From Porticoccaceae bacterium (GTDB lineage Bacteria; Pseudomonadota; Gammaproteobacteria; Pseudomonadales; Porticoccaceae), in NCBI GenBank assembly GCA_029254005.1, contig JAQWYJ010000090.1, positions 1 to 64,000 on the forward strand: a stretch of DNA of 64,000 bases. Direction: 5' to 3'. The translations under genes and the position numbers were made by a program. Shown here piece by piece: positions 27,144 to 36,924 of this stretch (its first letter is position 1; every line of letters begins with the position of its first letter). The notes under the pieces were generated by a model, which was not told where the DNA came from, ran no database searches, and saw only the letters and a program-made list of their open reading frames with translations.

Positions 27144-27866
27144 TTGCTTACTATCCCGCTACTAAATATCGCCCTAGCTTTTTTACCCGTAATAGTAGTC
27201 CTACTGATTATGTGTCACTGGTCACTTATGGTTAAAGACAGTGTGGTGGCTCTATGTCGAATGCTCATTCAGTTAATTTTCATTGGATATGCGCTTACAT
27301 GGATATTTTCTGTTGATTCTTCATTATTGGTATTACTGATTCTTAGTGGCATGCTATTAGCTGCTGGTTCAATAGCATTGAAGCCGATCGCGAACTCTAG
27401 AGAGTCAGGTGACTATACTCGCGCTTTGGTAGCAATTGCTGGTGGCGGTGGAATGACCTTAATTTATACAACGTATTTTGTGCTTCAGGTATCTCCATGG
27501 TTCAAAGCCGATACGATAATACCATTAGCAGGGATGATATTTGCCAGCGCTATGAACACAGTGAGTCTTGCAGCTGAGCGTTTAACGATGGAAACTACTC
27601 ATGGCACAGATATAACCACAGCACGTAATCAGGCTTTTAGGGCGGGATTAATTCCTATTTTCAATACTTTGTTAGCCGTGGGACTTGTCTCTCTGCCAGG
27701 CATGATGACTGGACAAATTTTATCCGGTATTTCGCCCTTGATTGCCGTGCGTTATCAAATTGTGGTTATGTGCATGCTCACCGGCGCATCAGGCATTTCA
27801 GTAGCCATTTTTCTTTTTTTGCAGAGTCGGCGACTCCTCAATTCAGGAGGAACAACTGACGGATAA
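27144..27866 (+). CDS. FetB/YbbM-type ABC permease (UPF0014)
   Basis: A 240-residue membrane protein of the UPF0014 family. E. coli FetB, with its ATPase FetA, exports iron and helps against oxidative stress. The family segment VALCRMLIQLIFIGYAL near residue 33 is present, as are MIFASAMNTVSLAAERL and the loop ALVAIAGGGGMTLIY. Seven helices are likely. The start is TTG with a weak AGAG upstream. No fetA-like ATPase lies beside it, so its energy source must come from elsewhere or it acts alone. Its last 24 bases overlap the end of the convergent selO gene. Confidence 0.82.
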   Translation: MLTIPLLNIALAFLPVIVVLLIMCHWSLMVKDSVVALCRMLIQLIFIGYALTWIFSVDSSLLVLLILSGMLLAAGSIALKPIANSRESGDYTRALVAIAGGGGMTLIYTTYFVLQVSPWFKADTIIPLAGMIFASAMNTVSLAAERLTMETTHGTDITTARNQAFRAGLIPIFNTLLAVGLVSLPGMMTGQILSGISPLIAVRYQIVVMCMLTGASGISVAIFLFLQSRRLLNSGGTTDG

Positions 27867-29330
27867 TGACTCAGACCAGTCGGGTGGGAGGCTGGCGTAC
27901 TCCTCAGCTTCTGGGTGTTCATCAAAGGGATTTTGCAAGATATGCAGCAACCGATTTACCTCGCTAAAGTCGCCGTTTTCGGCTTTTTCGATGGCAATTT
28001 GAGCCATATAATTGCGCAGTATGTACTTCGGGTTGCGGGCTAGCATGGCTTGGGTACGTTGCTGCTCAGAGATGGTTTCATGGCTAAGCCTCTGCCGATA
28101 ATCCTCTGCCCAAGTGTCAAAGGCAGCTCGGTCCAAAAACAAGTCACGGACAGCGTTGGGGTCTTGATCAAAGGTACAGAGTTTTCTAAAAAATAGGCTG
28201 TAATCGACTCCGTTGACTTCCATCAGCGAAAGCAATTGATTTATCAGATTTTCATCACTGTCAACGTAGCCCGTGAATCCTAACTTCTCAGCCATTATCT
28301 GCCTGTAACACCGTAAAAAGGTGGGTTCGTAGGTTTTAAGACTGGCTACCAGATCTTCCGATGGAATCTGTGTCATCAGCGCAGTGGCCAGCGCATTGAG
28401 ATTCCATAGGCCGATAGACGGTTGGTTTTTAAATGAATAGCGTCCGTTGGTATCCGAGTGATTACAAATATGCTCCGGATCGTAGGCGTCTAGAAATCCA
28501 AAAGGGCCATAGTCCATTGTCTCGCCAAGAATGGACATATTGTCGGTGTTCATCACACCATGAGCAAAGCCGATAGCTTGCCACTGAGCGATCATCTTGG
28601 CAGTTTGGGTCACTGTGTAATCAAACAGTCGCAGGTAGCCATCATCAATATCGACCCACTGCGGGAAGTGCCTTTGAATGACATAGTCGAGCAGGGCAGC
28701 GACGGATTCGGGTGCCTTTCCATAGTGAAAATGTTCAAAGGAGCCGAAGCGAATATGACTACGCGCTACCCGACAAACCACAGATGCGGTCTCTACGTCC
28801 TCGCGGTACACCGGCGTGGTACTGGTGGTCAGGCTGAGTGCTCTGGTAGTGGCCACACCAAGCGCGTGCATGGCCTCGGAGCATAGATACTCACGAATAC
28901 TGGAGCGCAGCACCGCGCGGCCGTCGGCGAAGCGTGAATAGGGGGTGATGCCAGCCCCTTTAAGCTGCACATCCCAGAGTTCTGATTGGTTTGCATCTGC
29001 CTGCTTTACTGGAAGCTCTCCCAGAGTAATCGCCCGCCCATCTCCAAGCTGGCCAGCCCAGACACCAAATTGGTGCCCGGAATATGCCAGAGCAATGGGA
29101 TGAAAGCTGGGATCAATGTGATTTCCAGAGAGTAGCTGAAGCGATTCATTGCTTTGCAAAAAGTCAGTATTTAGCCCCATTTCCGCGGCCAACAGAGGAT
29201 TGACACTGACCCACTGCGGCTCATTGATGGCAGTAGGTGACACAGCTGTGAAGTAGTCATTGCTGTCCGATGCAAAGGCCTTTGCATAGCTGTGGCCTAG
29301 CTTTTCGTCCGGAAATAAGGTGTCAGTCAT
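27843..29330 (-). CDS. selO: Protein adenylyltransferase SelO (YdiU)
   Basis: A 495-residue pseudokinase that moves AMP to Ser, Thr or Tyr of target proteins and is linked to redox defence. Conserved blocks are YSGHQFGVWAGQLGDGRA, LKGAGITPYSRFADGRAVLR, SIREYLCSEAMHALGV and HGVMNTDNMSILG. The DYGPFGFLD motif is also present. The protein ends S-C-S-S, and Cys493 stands where eukaryotic SelO has selenocysteine. The ATG follows directly on the stop codon of the upstream lactonase-like gene, so the two are translated as a coupled pair. The start is therefore well fixed. Confidence 0.95.
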   Translation of the reverse strand: MTDTLFPDEKLGHSYAKAFASDSNDYFTAVSPTAINEPQWVSVNPLLAAEMGLNTDFLQSNESLQLLSGNHIDPSFHPIALAYSGHQFGVWAGQLGDGRAITLGELPVKQADANQSELWDVQLKGAGITPYSRFADGRAVLRSSIREYLCSEAMHALGVATTRALSLTTSTTPVYREDVETASVVCRVARSHIRFGSFEHFHYGKAPESVAALLDYVIQRHFPQWVDIDDGYLRLFDYTVTQTAKMIAQWQAIGFAHGVMNTDNMSILGETMDYGPFGFLDAYDPEHICNHSDTNGRYSFKNQPSIGLWNLNALATALMTQIPSEDLVASLKTYEPTFLRCYRQIMAEKLGFTGYVDSDENLINQLLSLMEVNGVDYSLFFRKLCTFDQDPNAVRDLFLDRAAFDTWAEDYRQRLSHETISEQQRTQAMLARNPKYILRNYMAQIAIEKAENGDFSEVNRLLHILQNPFDEHPEAEEYASLPPDWSESLSVSCSS

Positions 29331-30452
29331 TTAGGGGGCGTTCTCCAAGTCGATGTCTTGCCAACTGATTCTGGCTAAATTGTCTGCGTGTAATGAGCTG
29401 ACATACAACCAATTGTCTGTCTCTAGGGCCCCGGTATTGGTGTGGTAAGTGCCTTCCGGATGTTGCAGTGAAGTGAGCACATCACCATTGCCATTCATGG
29501 CGAACACATGGCTGTAGGCAACAGCCTGAGGGCGCATAAATGCTGGGAAACGCTGCACCACTTTGCGCAAGAATGGCGAGCCAGAGAGATCATCGAGTGC
29601 TTTGCTGCGCGGTGATACTAAGCCTACCCAGAAGCGTCCATCTCGGCCGCGCACGACATTGTCCGGAAAGCCAGGCAAGTTATCGATAATAACTTCTGAT
29701 TTCCCTGCCATGTCACCTATCAACCAATATTTGTGGATGCGATAACTACCAGTTTCATTGACCAACACATATTCACTGTTGGCATCAGTGGCCACGCCGT
29801 TGGCAAAATTTAGACCGGTCATGAGAACCTGGGTGGACTGATCAGCGGGATCATAGACCAAGAGACGACCATGACCACCATGCTCCATGGTGTCTAGAAG
29901 ACTGGCCGCATAGGTACCCCCCATATGTGCGCCAAACTTAGTGGACGCATCGCTGAAATAAATTTTGCCATCGGCGGTAACATCCAGATCGTCAGCATAG
30001 TCAATATCGCTGCCGTCAACCCGTCGAGTAAGCACAGTGATCTCACCACTGGGTGTTACCTTTAACAGACCCTTATAGGCATCGGCGATCAATAGATTGT
30101 TCTCTTTATCGAATACAAGGCCCAGTGGGCTACCACCGGTATTAATCCATTTTGTTTGCTCCCCGGTTTCCTCGTTGTAGCGGATTATCCATCCCTCTCG
30201 TGTGGCTGCATATATTTCATTGTCCAGCACCGCTAGGCCCTCTGGACCATGAGTATCGGGAAGTTCTATGATCTCCAGCGCAGCCAATGTTTGGTTTTGC
30301 TTAAAATCGCCCACAAACCCTTTATCCTCCGGTGCTTCCCAGCTAACCGGGTCTATTGGAACTGGCCATAACAGTAGATAGGCAAATAGAACTACAACCA
30401 CAAGTATTAACTTCTTCACCATTTTGAGCCTCTTATTTATTTTTGTAACCAC
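29331..30452 (-). CDS. SMP-30/strictosidine-synthase-like lactonase or esterase
   Basis: A 373-residue six-bladed beta-propeller protein anchored by an N-terminal helix (KLILVVVVLFAYLLLWPVP). Family segments are GPEGLAVLDNEIYAATREGWI, GGSPLGLVFD, YADDLDVTADGKIYFSDAS, LNFANGVATD and PGFPDNVVRG. Related proteins hydrolyse lactones or esters with a bound calcium ion. The substrate here is unknown. An in-frame ATG at 30422 would start just before the membrane helix and is a good alternative. The stop codon touches the selO start. Confidence 0.86.
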   Translation of the reverse strand: MVTKINKRLKMVKKLILVVVVLFAYLLLWPVPIDPVSWEAPEDKGFVGDFKQNQTLAALEIIELPDTHGPEGLAVLDNEIYAATREGWIIRYNEETGEQTKWINTGGSPLGLVFDKENNLLIADAYKGLLKVTPSGEITVLTRRVDGSDIDYADDLDVTADGKIYFSDASTKFGAHMGGTYAASLLDTMEHGGHGRLLVYDPADQSTQVLMTGLNFANGVATDANSEYVLVNETGSYRIHKYWLIGDMAGKSEVIIDNLPGFPDNVVRGRDGRFWVGLVSPRSKALDDLSGSPFLRKVVQRFPAFMRPQAVAYSHVFAMNGNGDVLTSLQHPEGTYHTNTGALETDNWLYVSSLHADNLARISWQDIDLENAP

Positions 30453-30573
30453 AATGTTGCGCTACTGCGCTTGCACAATCAATCACTATCGGTTTCCCTT
30501 GGTGAGTGCTCCGAGCTGAGGTAGAATGCGCGGCTACATTATTATACAACGTTACAGGGTAATCACAGATTCC

Positions 30574-31669
30574 ATGGAAGTAAATCCTCTCTACACCGCA
30601 CTAGATGACCTGCAGGCACGCACCGACGTGTTGAGGGGGTATCTTTGACTATACTAATCGTAAAGATCGTCTTACAGAGGTAGAATTAGAGCTCGGCGAA
30701 CCCGATGTTTGGAATAATCCTGAGCAAGCACAAGCTCTGGGCAGAGAGCGGGCCGCATTAGAGCTAGTGGTTAGAACTATTGAAAACTTAGATGCAGGAG
30801 TCTCTGATGCACGTGAACTGCTGAGTATGGCGGTTGAAGAGGAGGACGCAGACACGGTAGCTGATGTGGAAGCTGAAATGGCAGCGTTAGAAGCTCAGTT
30901 GGCCAAACTTGAATTTCGCCGTATGTTTTCAGGGGCGATGGATGAAAATAGTGCTTTTTTAGAAATACAGTCTGGGTCTGGTGGCACTGAGGCGCAGGAT
31001 TGGGCTGAAATGTTATTGCGAATGTATTTGCGATGGGCCGATGATAAAGGTTTTAAAGCCGAGTTAGTCGAATGCTCTGCTGGGGATGTCGCTGGTATAA
31101 AGAGCGCCACCGTGGAGGTTACTGGAGAGTATGCTTTTGGGTGGTTGCGAACCGAAATTGGTGTTCATCGGTTAGTGCGCAAATCTCCCTTTGACTCGGG
31201 AAATCGACGTCATACATCTTTTGCCGCCGTATTTATCTCTCCAGAAATAGACGACGATATAGACATAGATATAGATCCATCAGATGTTCGAACGGATACT
31301 TATCGCGCCTCTGGTGCCGGTGGACAGCACATTAATAAAACTGATTCGGCAGTGCGTCTAACTCACGCGCCAAGTGGCGTGGTTGTGCAAAGTCAAAGTC
31401 AGCGGTCGCAGCACCAAAATCGTGACAAGTGTTGGCAAATGTTGCGAGCACGACTTTACGAACTGGAGGTTAGTAAACGTCAAGAAGCCGCCCAAGCTAC
31501 TGAGGATACAAAATCCGATATTGGCTGGGGTAGCCAGATCAGATCCTATGTATTGGACGATGCCCGCATTAAAGATTTGCGAACCAATATTGAAACCCGC
31601 AATACACAGGCGGTATTAGATGGTAAGTTGGATCAATTTATTGTGGCGTCGCTCAAAGCTGGCCTCTAA
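30574..31669 (+). CDS. prfB: Peptide chain release factor 2 (programmed +1 frameshift)
   Basis: RF2 reads stop codons UGA and UAA. The gene begins at ATG 30574, runs 24 codons to CTT (30643-30645), meets an in-frame TGA, and continues in the +1 frame from GAC at 30647 to give a 364-residue protein, the normal length. The stop-recognition tripeptide is in [12 protein letters not shown] and the hydrolysis motif is [15 protein letters not shown] near residue 250. Without the frameshift only a 24-residue peptide forms. lysS follows in the same direction, the usual partner. An open frame starting at 30767 is an internal part of this gene. Confidence 0.97.
30634..30649 (+). promoter_or_regulatory. 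RF2 autoregulatory frameshift site
   Basis: An internal Shine-Dalgarno-like AGGGGG (30634-30639) is followed by TAT CTT TGA C, the same slippery arrangement as E. coli prfB. When RF2 is scarce the ribosome pauses at TGA and slips forward one base, making more RF2. Confidence 0.96.
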
Positions 31670-31682
31670 TAAGTATGATCAG

Positions 31683-31712
31683 ATGACCCCATAACAAATG
31701 ACCCCATAACAA
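31683..31712 (+). repeat. Tandem 15-base duplication in the prfB-lysS spacer
   Basis: The unit ATGACCCCATAACAA occurs twice back to back. It contains ATG and TAA in the same frame (ATG ACC CCA TAA), so it could be read as two three-codon mini frames, but no ribosome site is obvious. It is probably a recent slippage duplication. Confidence 0.85.
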
Positions 31713-31726
31713 ATTACAGAGTACCT

Positions 31727-33220
31727 ATGACTGACCAACAAGATGAAAACAAACTGATTACCGAACGCCGACTCAAGCTTGATGAGCTTCGATCTCAGGA
31801 TGAACCTACGTTTCCAAATCAATTTAAACCAGCACATAGTGCTGATGAATTACAGGTTGGCTTTGGTGATCAATCCAAAGAGCAATTAGAATCCTTAGGA
31901 AAGGTGGTTCGGATTGCTGGACGCGTAATTCGAAACCGCGGAGCGTTTATCGTGGTGCAAGATAGCTCTGGTCAAATTCAGCTATATGTCACCAAGGCAG
32001 CACGACCTTTTGCTAAATCATTGGATTTAGGTGATATTGTTGGTATCTGCGGTGCTCTGCATAAGTCGGGCAAGGGAGATTTATATGTACAGATGGATGA
32101 ATACCAACTCTTGACTAAGGCACTGCGGCCACTGCCCGACAAGTTTCACGGTTTAGCCGATCAAGAAATGCGTTACCGTCAGCGCTATGTTGACTTGATT
32201 GTTAATCCAGACGTACGCAATACCTTTCGTATTCGCTCCAAAGTGGTGGATTTTATCCGTCGTTATCTTAATGATGCAGATTACCTAGAGGTGGAAACGC
32301 CCATGTTGCAGGTGATACCGGGTGGCGCTGTGGCACGGCCTTTTGTTACCCATCACAATGCCTTGGATATAGATATGTATCTGCGCATTGCTCCAGAGTT
32401 ATATCTGAAGCGTTTGGTTGTGGGTGGTTTTGAGCGAGTGTACGAGATTAATCGAAACTTTCGCAATGAAGGTTTGTCCACGCGCCATAATCCCGAATTT
32501 ACTATGCTAGAGTTCTACCAGGCCTATGCCGACTTTAACGACATGATGGACCTCACTGAGGACATGCTGCGCAAAATGGCGCTGGAGGTCTTGGGGTCTA
32601 CCCAAGTGGTCAATACCCGTCGGGATACTGACGGCGAGATTGAAAGTCAGATAGATTTCGACTTTTCTGTGCCTTTCGAGCGTTTGTCAGTGTTCGATTC
32701 CATTTTGAAATACAACCCTGATATTACAGCGCAACAACTCGGTGATGAGGCGACCGCTCGTCAAATAGCGAATTCTTTACATATTCCTCTGAAGGAAATT
32801 TGGGGTCTTGGCAAAGTGCAAATCGAGATATTTGAGAAAACCGTTGAGCACAGGTTGGAGCAGCCCACTTTCATCACCATGTATCCAGCGGAGGTGTCCC
32901 CCTTGGCGCGGCGCAATGACGAGGATCCATTTGTCACTGACCGTTTCGAGTTTTTTGTCGGTGGTCGCGAACTAGCCAATGGCTTCTCTGAGCTCAATGA
33001 CCCGGAAGATCAAGCCTCTCGCTTTAGACAACAAGTGGCGGAAAAAGACGCTGGCGACGACGAGGCCATGCACTTCGACGACGATTACATTCGCGCACTG
33101 GAATATGGAATGCCCCCCACAGCGGGAGAGGGCATTGGCATTGATCGACTTGTGATGTTATTGACCGACTCAGCCTCAATTAGAGATGTGTTGCTATTTC
33201 CCCATATGCGCCCTGAGTGA
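31727..33220 (+). CDS. lysS: Lysyl-tRNA synthetase (class II)
   Basis: A 497-residue cytoplasmic enzyme that charges tRNA-Lys. The N-terminal OB-fold anticodon-binding domain (about 60-150) contains [18 protein letters not shown]. Class II motif 1 is in [10 protein letters not shown], motif 2 in [25 protein letters not shown], and motif 3 in [12 protein letters not shown] near the C-terminus. [20 protein letters not shown] is also typical. The gene lies 57 bases after prfB, the normal pair, and converges on the DUF945 gene 30 bases away. Confidence 0.97.
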   Translation: MTDQQDENKLITERRLKLDELRSQDEPTFPNQFKPAHSADELQVGFGDQSKEQLESLGKVVRIAGRVIRNRGAFIVVQDSSGQIQLYVTKAARPFAKSLDLGDIVGICGALHKSGKGDLYVQMDEYQLLTKALRPLPDKFHGLADQEMRYRQRYVDLIVNPDVRNTFRIRSKVVDFIRRYLNDADYLEVETPMLQVIPGGAVARPFVTHHNALDIDMYLRIAPELYLKRLVVGGFERVYEINRNFRNEGLSTRHNPEFTMLEFYQAYADFNDMMDLTEDMLRKMALEVLGSTQVVNTRRDTDGEIESQIDFDFSVPFERLSVFDSILKYNPDITAQQLGDEATARQIANSLHIPLKEIWGLGKVQIEIFEKTVEHRLEQPTFITMYPAEVSPLARRNDEDPFVTDRFEFFVGGRELANGFSELNDPEDQASRFRQQVAEKDAGDDEAMHFDDDYIRALEYGMPPTAGEGIGIDRLVMLLTDSASIRDVLLFPHMRPE

Positions 33221-33250
33221 TGGTTTAAGGCTAGTTTTCAGCGGGGCGGC

Positions 33251-34738
33251 TTATTGCTCGCCGCCTTGTTCGACCTCGTTCTGGTTACCCACGTTGGTAT
33301 CAGTGATGTTTTCCTCATCTGCATATTCAGTTGTGCTATCGCTCTCTTTATTGCTTGTTTTACTGCTTGAGCTTGTCTCCACCTCTGTTGGAGATGTTTC
33401 GGTGACAGGCTTGGCAGTGTTTGTTTGTTGTGGATTACCCGTTAATGCCAGTTGTAGTTGATTGGCAATCTCCTCAGGTGCTGGCTTTTGATTGATGTTC
33501 AAAGAACCTTTGTCTAGGGCTACTTCCATTTGGTAGCGATCATTTTTCAGACGAACGAGGTCTTGCTCAACATACTCAGCGAGTATGGGTGTTATGCCTG
33601 CTTGATCAAGGATAGTCTTGTCCACTGCAAGGGATAGAGTGATATGCAACTGAGCGAGTAAGTCAGCTACATTATCAATAGTTGTTGTCGAGTAAGTCTT
33701 GCTGCTACTCTGATATTCAACCCTTGCTGTGGCGTCGAGATACCCACCCATGCCTTGAAGTCTGAGGGTTTGATGCAGTGCTGTATCAGATTTTAGCAGC
33801 AGAGTTGCAAGATCCATTGCCTGTTGTTTGAGTAAAACGGGGTCTTGAGATTGTTGTTGAGAAAGATTGGCCCATTGTGCATAGAACTCCGGATCAACTT
33901 GAAGCAGTTCCGCGCTGTAGGCCGCTGAATTTATTGGAGCCGGCACCAATAGTTTTTCAATGGAAAGATCGAAGCGATTATTAAGTCTATTATTTTTTTC
34001 AGTGCCTGAATAGCTTAACTTTACATCTGAGATCGACGCGGTTGTGGCAGCACTACGAAAGTCAATTTGCTTCAATTCGACACTATGTGATCCTAAAACA
34101 TAAAGACCGTTGTGTTGACTGGTTTCAAATTCGTTTAGCATGGTGTCAATTTCAAGGTTAACGCCCTGACCACTTAAGCTTATTGGATAGGTAGTGATAG
34201 CTCCTGAGGACGTCTTAAAGTCTTTGCTGGAGCGCCACTGCGCGCGAATGCCGCCAGAACGAATCTGAACACCCTCTGCAGCGTAAGAAAATTTATCTAT
34301 GGACAATTCAACTTCCATAGCGCCAGTCAATCCGAGATGGACCGTTACCAGGGGACTTGCTGTTAGACTGACTTGGTCGACAATATTTTTTAACTCTTCG
34401 GAGGAGGGCTCAATAGAAAAGCTAAGTTCTCCCCCAGCGAGTCCGAACATTGAATGCTGATGACCAAATAGCAAGGGACCATGAGCAACTCTTATGGTAA
34501 GTCCTATTTTTACAGGTTCCGGTGCACTTGGGTCTACCGGGACGGATATCACGGAGGTAACGCTTGATGAAAACCAGGATGACTTGAATTCACCATGGTC
34601 TACTTCAAAGCCACTCTCATTTGCTAACTGCTGCCATAGTTTGAAATAGTGAGCTTCTACTTGCGTACCGATTATTTTGGGCAGCAACATTAGGACAGCA
34701 ATGAAAGTGATTGACAGGATTAGTAGAATTTTTTTCAT
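33251..34738 (-). CDS. DUF945 (YdgA-like) envelope protein
   Basis: A 495-residue protein with one N-terminal membrane helix (ILLILSITFIAVLMLLPKI) and a large periplasmic region typical of the DUF945/YdgA family. The GEFKSSWFSS motif near residue 50 and a central block with LLKQQAMDLATLLLKSDTALHQ are present. The last 60 or so residues form a tail rich in Thr, Ser, Glu and Asn, of low complexity. The function of the family is not established. It is convergent with lysS. Confidence 0.85.
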   Translation of the reverse strand: MKKILLILSITFIAVLMLLPKIIGTQVEAHYFKLWQQLANESGFEVDHGEFKSSWFSSSVTSVISVPVDPSAPEPVKIGLTIRVAHGPLLFGHQHSMFGLAGGELSFSIEPSSEELKNIVDQVSLTASPLVTVHLGLTGAMEVELSIDKFSYAAEGVQIRSGGIRAQWRSSKDFKTSSGAITTYPISLSGQGVNLEIDTMLNEFETSQHNGLYVLGSHSVELKQIDFRSAATTASISDVKLSYSGTEKNNRLNNRFDLSIEKLLVPAPINSAAYSAELLQVDPEFYAQWANLSQQQSQDPVLLKQQAMDLATLLLKSDTALHQTLRLQGMGGYLDATARVEYQSSSKTYSTTTIDNVADLLAQLHITLSLAVDKTILDQAGITPILAEYVEQDLVRLKNDRYQMEVALDKGSLNINQKPAPEEIANQLQLALTGNPQQTNTAKPVTETSPTEVETSSSSKTSNKESDSTTEYADEENITDTNVGNQNEVEQGGEQ

Positions 34739-35684
34739 GGTGCCTCCATGGCATAACCGAAAATATACTATTTACGTTACTACGTGATAGAACTCGAAAT
34801 AATATTTAAGTTGTTGGTGATAAGTCTTTCTCAATAAGACTTGTCAAAATAGTGCTTTCGGCAGATTGCTTTATTATTTTTCTTTAGTCTTATCTGTATA
34901 GAAGACCTAATTTACCATAGCTCCAATTTGCCTATTTCGCCAGTTCTATACTTGGAATTTAAAGTTGCAAGCGCTATTTTTTCTTGCTTTGTCACGCTTT
35001 TTTTAGTGCGTTTGTATTTTTCGGTTATTTTGTGATGGATCCTGCATGACCAACCACTGCTCAGGTAGCGCTGTGATTTTTCAATCATAAAAGACTTAAA
35101 TTAAGATGTGTTAGCGATAGAATATCCTAGGTCTTTCTAAAACGATTAACGTTTAATCATTTGTTAGTAGTCTCAAACGTTAAGAATGATGAATATACTC
35201 TATTTATTCGCCATGATGGCGTTTGTAGTTACAGCAATGGGATGGGCAGACATCGGTCAGCTTTCTGAAACGATAATTTTTCAAGCTATTTCATTAGAGA
35301 AAGATAATCCAGTCAGAACAGAGAACAAAGCCTTATTAGTTTTTAAGAGATGAAAAAATAATTTAATGGTCGCTAATGTTCTGGGAACTCCTCGGACAAA
35401 AAATCCTGAAATTATCATAAATTATAACGATTCTGTGAGTGTTAGTTTTTTAATAAAATATTAGAAACAAATTGTAAAGTGCTTGATGTCTAGCTTACAT
35501 GCAGCAATATTTTTGGAGCTAATTATCAGGCCACTACTTTAGTCGAAGATAAAGCGACCAAGGACTAGACTAATTTCATGGCCACGATTAATGGTTAAAA
35601 AGGCTGTTTACCTCAGCTAAGGCCGGCTCAAAATATTTTAGTGCGTCAGTGATTTAGCAGGCCGCGTAAATAATATTGCACCAC
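34739..35684. other. Gene-poor stretch of about 0.95 kb
   Basis: No long coding frame on either strand. An inverted repeat GATTAA-CGT-TTAATC lies at 35144-35158, about 30 bases upstream of the only short frame worth naming (35186). The rest shows scattered stops in every frame and no clear similarity to a known gene. It may be remains of lost genes beside the acyl-CoA dehydrogenases. Confidence 0.4.
35186..35353 (+). CDS. Possible small exported peptide (55 aa)
   Basis: ATG ATG opens a 55-codon frame whose first 21 residues look like a signal peptide (MMNILYLFAMMAFVVTAMGWA), followed by a short polar part ending LLVFKR. No strong ribosome site is present, only TTAAG just before the start. 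It lies in an otherwise empty 0.95 kb and just downstream of a small inverted repeat. It may be a real small gene, the front end of a decayed secreted protein, or chance. Confidence 0.3.
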   Translation: MMNILYLFAMMAFVVTAMGWADIGQLSETIIFQAISLEKDNPVRTENKALLVFKR

Positions 35685-36911
35685 CTAGTTTCCCGAAGGA
35701 ATATCTTTGAAGGCTACTCCCTTGTCGGCTCGAGGATCCTGAGGTAAGCCTAATACTCGCTCTGCAATGATATTACGCAAAATCTCGTCTGTGCCACCAG
35801 CAATTCTCAGCCCGGCAGAGCCGAGCCATGCATCATGGAATTCATGGATATTGGAATCATTGGTTTTCAACATCCCGGCCATGTCCAGTGAGTCTATGCC
35901 AAAGTTACCAATGGCTTGAAGTTTGTTAGCACTGACTACCTTAGTAATAGAGGCTTCAGGACCTGGTGTTTCTCCTTTAGATAAGGCAGACATAGTACGC
36001 AATTTAGTGTTTTTCAGTCCACTTGCCTGACAATACCAATCTGCAATAGATGTTCTTACAGCGGTATTTTTAATCATTAACTGACCTTGATTATCCTGTT
36101 TTTTTGCCCATACAAGTGCTTCTTCCACGTCAGCACCTGTTGCATCACCTACAGCTAAGCGTTCGTTCATAAGTGTGGTGATTGCGACTCTCCAGCCATC
36201 ACCTACAGCACCTAAGCGTTGGCTATCAGGAACTCGGACGTCATTGAAATAGACTTCATTAAAGGATGATCCGCCAGTAATCTGTTTGATTGGCTTTATG
36301 TCAATACCAGTCGATTTCATATCGATAAAGAAAAAGGTCATACCGGCGTGCTTGTCTACATTAGCATCATGCCGAACAACAATAATCCCGTAGTCACAAA
36401 AATGCGCACCTGATGTCCAAACCTTTTGACCATTAATAATCCAGTCATCACCATCTTTAACGGCCTTGCTACGCAGGCCTGCTACATCAGAGCCAGCGGA
36501 GGGCTCAGAAAACAACTGGCACCAAATTTCTTCGCCTGCAGCCATCGGTGGCAAGTATCTGGCTTTTTGCTCATCAGAAGCATATTGCATCATTACTGGA
36601 CCGGCCATACCTAGCCCAATTTCGTAAACACCTCTAGGCACACTAAATAAAGATTCTTCCTGTTCCCATATAATACGCTCAATGGGTGAAGCAGCCATGC
36701 CTCCAAAACATTCTGGCCAGTGCAACATTGCCCAACCAGCATCAAATTTTTTCTTTTGCCAAGTGCGCGCTCTGGCAACGTAGTCCTCGGTACTGAGGGT
36801 TTTATGACTATTATCATTGCCTATAGAGGCATTGTACTGTGCATTTTCTGATAACCAATGTCTGCATTTAGCTCTGAATTTTGCCTGCTGAGGAGTATCG
36901 TTGAAATCCAT
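35685..36911 (-). CDS. Acyl-CoA dehydrogenase
   Basis: A 408-residue FAD enzyme that oxidises acyl-CoA to 2-enoyl-CoA. The three usual domains are present: an N-terminal helical part with HWPECFGGMAASPIERIIWEQE, a middle beta domain with WCQLFSEPSAGSDVAGLRS and DDWIINGQKVWTSGAH, and a C-terminal helical part ending GGTDEILRNIIAERVLGLP. Where many relatives have YEG with the catalytic Glu, this one has AGG, so the base may be elsewhere. A good AAGGG ribosome site stands six bases before the ATG. It lies 13 bases after a second dehydrogenase gene. Confidence 0.93.
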   Translation of the reverse strand: MDFNDTPQQAKFRAKCRHWLSENAQYNASIGNDNSHKTLSTEDYVARARTWQKKKFDAGWAMLHWPECFGGMAASPIERIIWEQEESLFSVPRGVYEIGLGMAGPVMMQYASDEQKARYLPPMAAGEEIWCQLFSEPSAGSDVAGLRSKAVKDGDDWIINGQKVWTSGAHFCDYGIIVVRHDANVDKHAGMTFFFIDMKSTGIDIKPIKQITGGSSFNEVYFNDVRVPDSQRLGAVGDGWRVAITTLMNERLAVGDATGADVEEALVWAKKQDNQGQLMIKNTAVRTSIADWYCQASGLKNTKLRTMSALSKGETPGPEASITKVVSANKLQAIGNFGIDSLDMAGMLKTNDSNIHEFHDAWLGSAGLRIAGGTDEILRNIIAERVLGLPQDPRADKGVAFKDIPSGN

Positions 36912-36924
36912 GATAAGCCCTTAT

